Origin: Chlamydiota bacterium
GTDB lineage: Bacteria > Chlamydiota > Chlamydiia > Chlamydiales > JAJFMK01
Length of the DNA stretch: 5,943 bases
NCBI GenBank assembly: GCA_021772215.1
Contig: JAJFMK010000319.1
Span: 1-5,943, forward strand
Reading direction: 5' to 3'
The notes beneath the pieces are model-generated. The model did no database searches. It worked only from the letters and a program-made list of their open reading frames with translations, and was not told where the DNA came from. Numbering within the stretch: the stretch's first letter is position 1; each line of letters opens with the position of its first letter. Positions 4,047 through 5,943 of this stretch are shown piece by piece. A program made the translations under genes and the position numbers.

Positions 4047-5942
4047 ATGACATCACCTATAGGACTAAACCGCGGATATCTATTTGGTATTGGGCAAGAA
4101 CCACACACAAATTTCGTCTACGCAACTCACCCCAAATACCCACTTGATCCCTTTGCCAACCCGAAACTTCGTGAAGCCTTTGATCTGTCTCAAATCATCG
4201 TGTCAGATTTTGAGGCTGTTGCCAATGAAGAGGAATTAGCAGAATTTTTTAAAAGTTTACCGGAACGTTTGCAAAAATGCTTAAAACCTGAGGACCTTCA
4301 GAGACTTAAGACAACTTTAGAACCCATTTTAGATCGAATCCCCGGATTAATAGAGAGCCCGCAATATGAGGAGATAAAAGCACGTATCCAAGGGACAGAA
4401 AATGATGCCGCAGCAACAATAGTTCTTACCCTTTTGGGATTAATGAACGTTTTGAAAAAAAGGCAGCAACAGGTCGAAGAGCTCTCTTCAGAACGACCCC
4501 TTCCTGAAACGTCGACAAAAGAGAGAGTAGAGAAGTATGCAACCCTTCAAACTAAAAAGATAGTCCCACTTTCAAGCCAAGGAGAGACTTCAACTGTTAC
4601 AGAAGTGCTATCCCTTTTAATGGAGGAACCTGAGCTTTTGCGCGCTATTCTATTCGCTCTCACTCATCCCGATTGTATGGCTCTTGTGGCCGATGCCAAC
4701 GCCTTAGAACGAGGCTCTTATGATGATCATCATCGAGCAACCCCTGATATGACAAAAGATAAGCTCATGAATGCGATTCTTTCAAACATAGAGATCGACA
4801 TGCTCAAATTAATGACGAGCCCGGTGGTCCGTCGACTCGGCGAGTTGATGCGCATGCCTGGTTTAGCTGAAAGGATCGCAAAATTTGTAAAGACTGGTCA
4901 ACGTCACATCTTTTTCATCTCTCCTAACACCCTAGATCAGTGGCCACGCCTTGACTTCCCCTTAACTCAAATCAAAATCCCTCTTAAGCCGGTCGGTTTC
5001 TTTTGGACAGTGCGCGATGATGAGGGACATGTTGGCACTCTGATGGGCTCTATGCATATCACAGCTGAAAAACTGGTCAATTTCCCTCGAAGGATTGTGG
5101 AAGTATTTGATAGCTCTGATGCAATGGCTGTTGAAATCGATGTCACCCGAGAAGATGTCCGAGAACGCTGCAAAGAGGTCAGCTGGGAAAAGGCGCAAGC
5201 TAAAGAGCTGGATTTGCTATCCCCTGAAGAAAAAGAGGCGCTCTTTCAATTTTTGAAGAACTTGCATCCAGACATCGAAGCTGATCCCACTGATGAATTT
5301 GATGAACAAACTCAATTCATCATTTTGGCTCTACAACGAGTCGCTCTAGGAGGGCTGAAAGAGAGCATTTCTGAAGTAAAGGATAAAGCCACAGGCCAGA
5401 ACTTTTATAGCACAGGAATAGAAGAAACTCTCATAAAGAGGGCTAAAGAAAAAGAGATTCCCATCAAAGACTTGGAAACCTTTGAAGACCATTTCATCAA
5501 CTTTTCATCAGGCTCTTCTAGCTTTCTTCCCCATTTCTCATCCGATCACCTTAAGAAAATGGTTGAAGTGTCGAAGTTGTCCGTAGAGAAGCTTATAGCT
5601 ACTTCCTTAAGTCGTTCAGAGGTGCCCTCTAGCTTAGATGATATCTTTGAACGTCTACAAAAACACCCTCTGCAAAAGATGACTGATATGATGGAGAGTG
5701 GGGATTTAGATGCATTAGAGGTATCATACTTGGCAGACTCTGATCCCTCTAAGAAAACTAGACTCGCTCAACGCAATCTCAATATGGCAAGTAAGATTAG
5801 TGCATTCATGAAAAGCGGTAAAAAGCATTTCTGCATCGCCGGAGCGATGCATATGGCTGGCCCTTCAAGCGTCATTTCCTTTTTAAAACAGATTGGTTAT
5901 ACAGTCGAACGCTTGATTGTTGAAGAGCCCTTAGAGTCCTAG
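4047..5942 (+). CDS. Tandem TraB/GumN-family protein, second domain intact, first degenerate
   Basis: The 631-residue product ends in a recognisable TraB/GumN (TIKI/PrgY-like) domain at about 315-625. Its landmarks are GTLMGSMH (330-337) with the first GxxH histidine His337, FDSSDAMAVEID (354-365) with Glu363, GIEETLIKRA (457-466), LETFED (476-481), RN (576-577), and GAMHMAGP (599-606) with the second histidine His602. Related TIKI proteins are metal-dependent peptidases using these histidines and acidic residues. Residues 1-312 appear to be a second, diverged copy: GYLFGIGQ (10-17) matches GTLMGSMH, AFDLSQIIVSDFE (44-56) matches 353-365, KKIVPLSSQGE (170-180) matches KEIPIKDLETFE (469-480), and RIAKFVKTGQRH (276-287) matches KISAFMKSGKKH (583-594). 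In that copy both histidines are lost (Gln17, Thr295). There is no signal peptide; 121-135 is hydrophobic but falls inside the fold. The start has AGGA upstream. The TraB call is strong, the duplication is a by-eye alignment, and the substrate is unknown. Confidence 0.85.
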   Translation: MTSPIGLNRGYLFGIGQEPHTNFVYATHPKYPLDPFANPKLREAFDLSQIIVSDFEAVANEEELAEFFKSLPERLQKCLKPEDLQRLKTTLEPILDRIPGLIESPQYEEIKARIQGTENDAAATIVLTLLGLMNVLKKRQQQVEELSSERPLPETSTKERVEKYATLQTKKIVPLSSQGETSTVTEVLSLLMEEPELLRAILFALTHPDCMALVADANALERGSYDDHHRATPDMTKDKLMNAILSNIEIDMLKLMTSPVVRRLGELMRMPGLAERIAKFVKTGQRHIFFISPNTLDQWPRLDFPLTQIKIPLKPVGFFWTVRDDEGHVGTLMGSMHITAEKLVNFPRRIVEVFDSSDAMAVEIDVTREDVRERCKEVSWEKAQAKELDLLSPEEKEALFQFLKNLHPDIEADPTDEFDEQTQFIILALQRVALGGLKESISEVKDKATGQNFYSTGIEETLIKRAKEKEIPIKDLETFEDHFINFSSGSSSFLPHFSSDHLKKMVEVSKLSVEKLIATSLSRSEVPSSLDDIFERLQKHPLQKMTDMMESGDLDALEVSYLADSDPSKKTRLAQRNLNMASKISAFMKSGKKHFCIAGAMHMAGPSSVISFLKQIGYTVERLIVEEPLES

Positions 5943-5943
5943 A

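Noticed and set aside
4167..4451. Membrane segment at residues 121-135 of the TraB-like protein
   Set aside because: The stretch is short, is followed by a charged helix, and aligns with a soluble helix (421-443) of the second TraB domain, so it is more likely buried in the fold.
4962..5198. Minus-strand frames inside the TraB-like gene
   Set aside because: They lie opposite the conserved GxxH region of a long, well-supported plus-strand gene.

Overview
The window carries five protein-coding genes. One is on the minus strand and runs off the left edge. The other four are complete and on the plus strand. No rRNA, tRNA, CRISPR array or intact mobile element was seen. The mix is a core shikimate-pathway enzyme beside a small lipoprotein, a eukaryotic-like Ser/Thr kinase, a MORN-repeat protein with a proline-rich tail, and a large TraB/GumN-type protein. 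This would suit an intracellular, host-associated bacterium, and an environmental chlamydia (Parachlamydiales-like) is my best guess. From memory, Chlamydia trachomatis also has a small hypothetical gene directly after aroG. The assignment is an inference, because no marker gene settles it.

Layout. Positions 983 to 1 (minus) encode at least 327 residues with MORN-like repeats and a Pro/Thr/Ser-rich tail. A divergent intergenic region (984-1231) holds a candidate promoter for the next gene and three copies of an AATGTC motif. Positions 1232-2239 encode a type I DAHP synthase (AroG class) with all metal and substrate residues in place. After only six bases, 2246-2671 encodes a small lipoprotein, so the two probably form one transcription unit. 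A 373-base AT-rich gap (2672-3044) has no convincing gene. It contains an 11+11 bp near-perfect palindrome with a further half-site-like copy, a hairpin followed by a T-run on the minus strand, and a -10 element plus strong ribosome binding site for the next gene. Positions 3045-3998 encode a Hanks-type kinase that keeps most catalytic residues but has HRDxQ for HRDxK, DLG for DFG and SPQ for APE. Positions 4047-5942 encode a TraB/GumN-family protein that appears to be two TraB domains in tandem, the second intact and the first stripped of its catalytic histidines.

The left half (MORN, aroG, lipoprotein) has C-rich coding strands. The kinase coding strand is richer in T and G, and the gap before it is AT-rich, so the right half may be an accessory segment next to a conserved aroG block. 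The aroG product feeds aromatic amino acid and chorismate synthesis. The kinase and TraB-like protein lie 48 bases apart in the same direction and may be co-expressed. A joint function is speculation. The most interesting items are the tandem TraB architecture with a degenerate first copy, the atypical kinase, and the palindrome upstream of the kinase.
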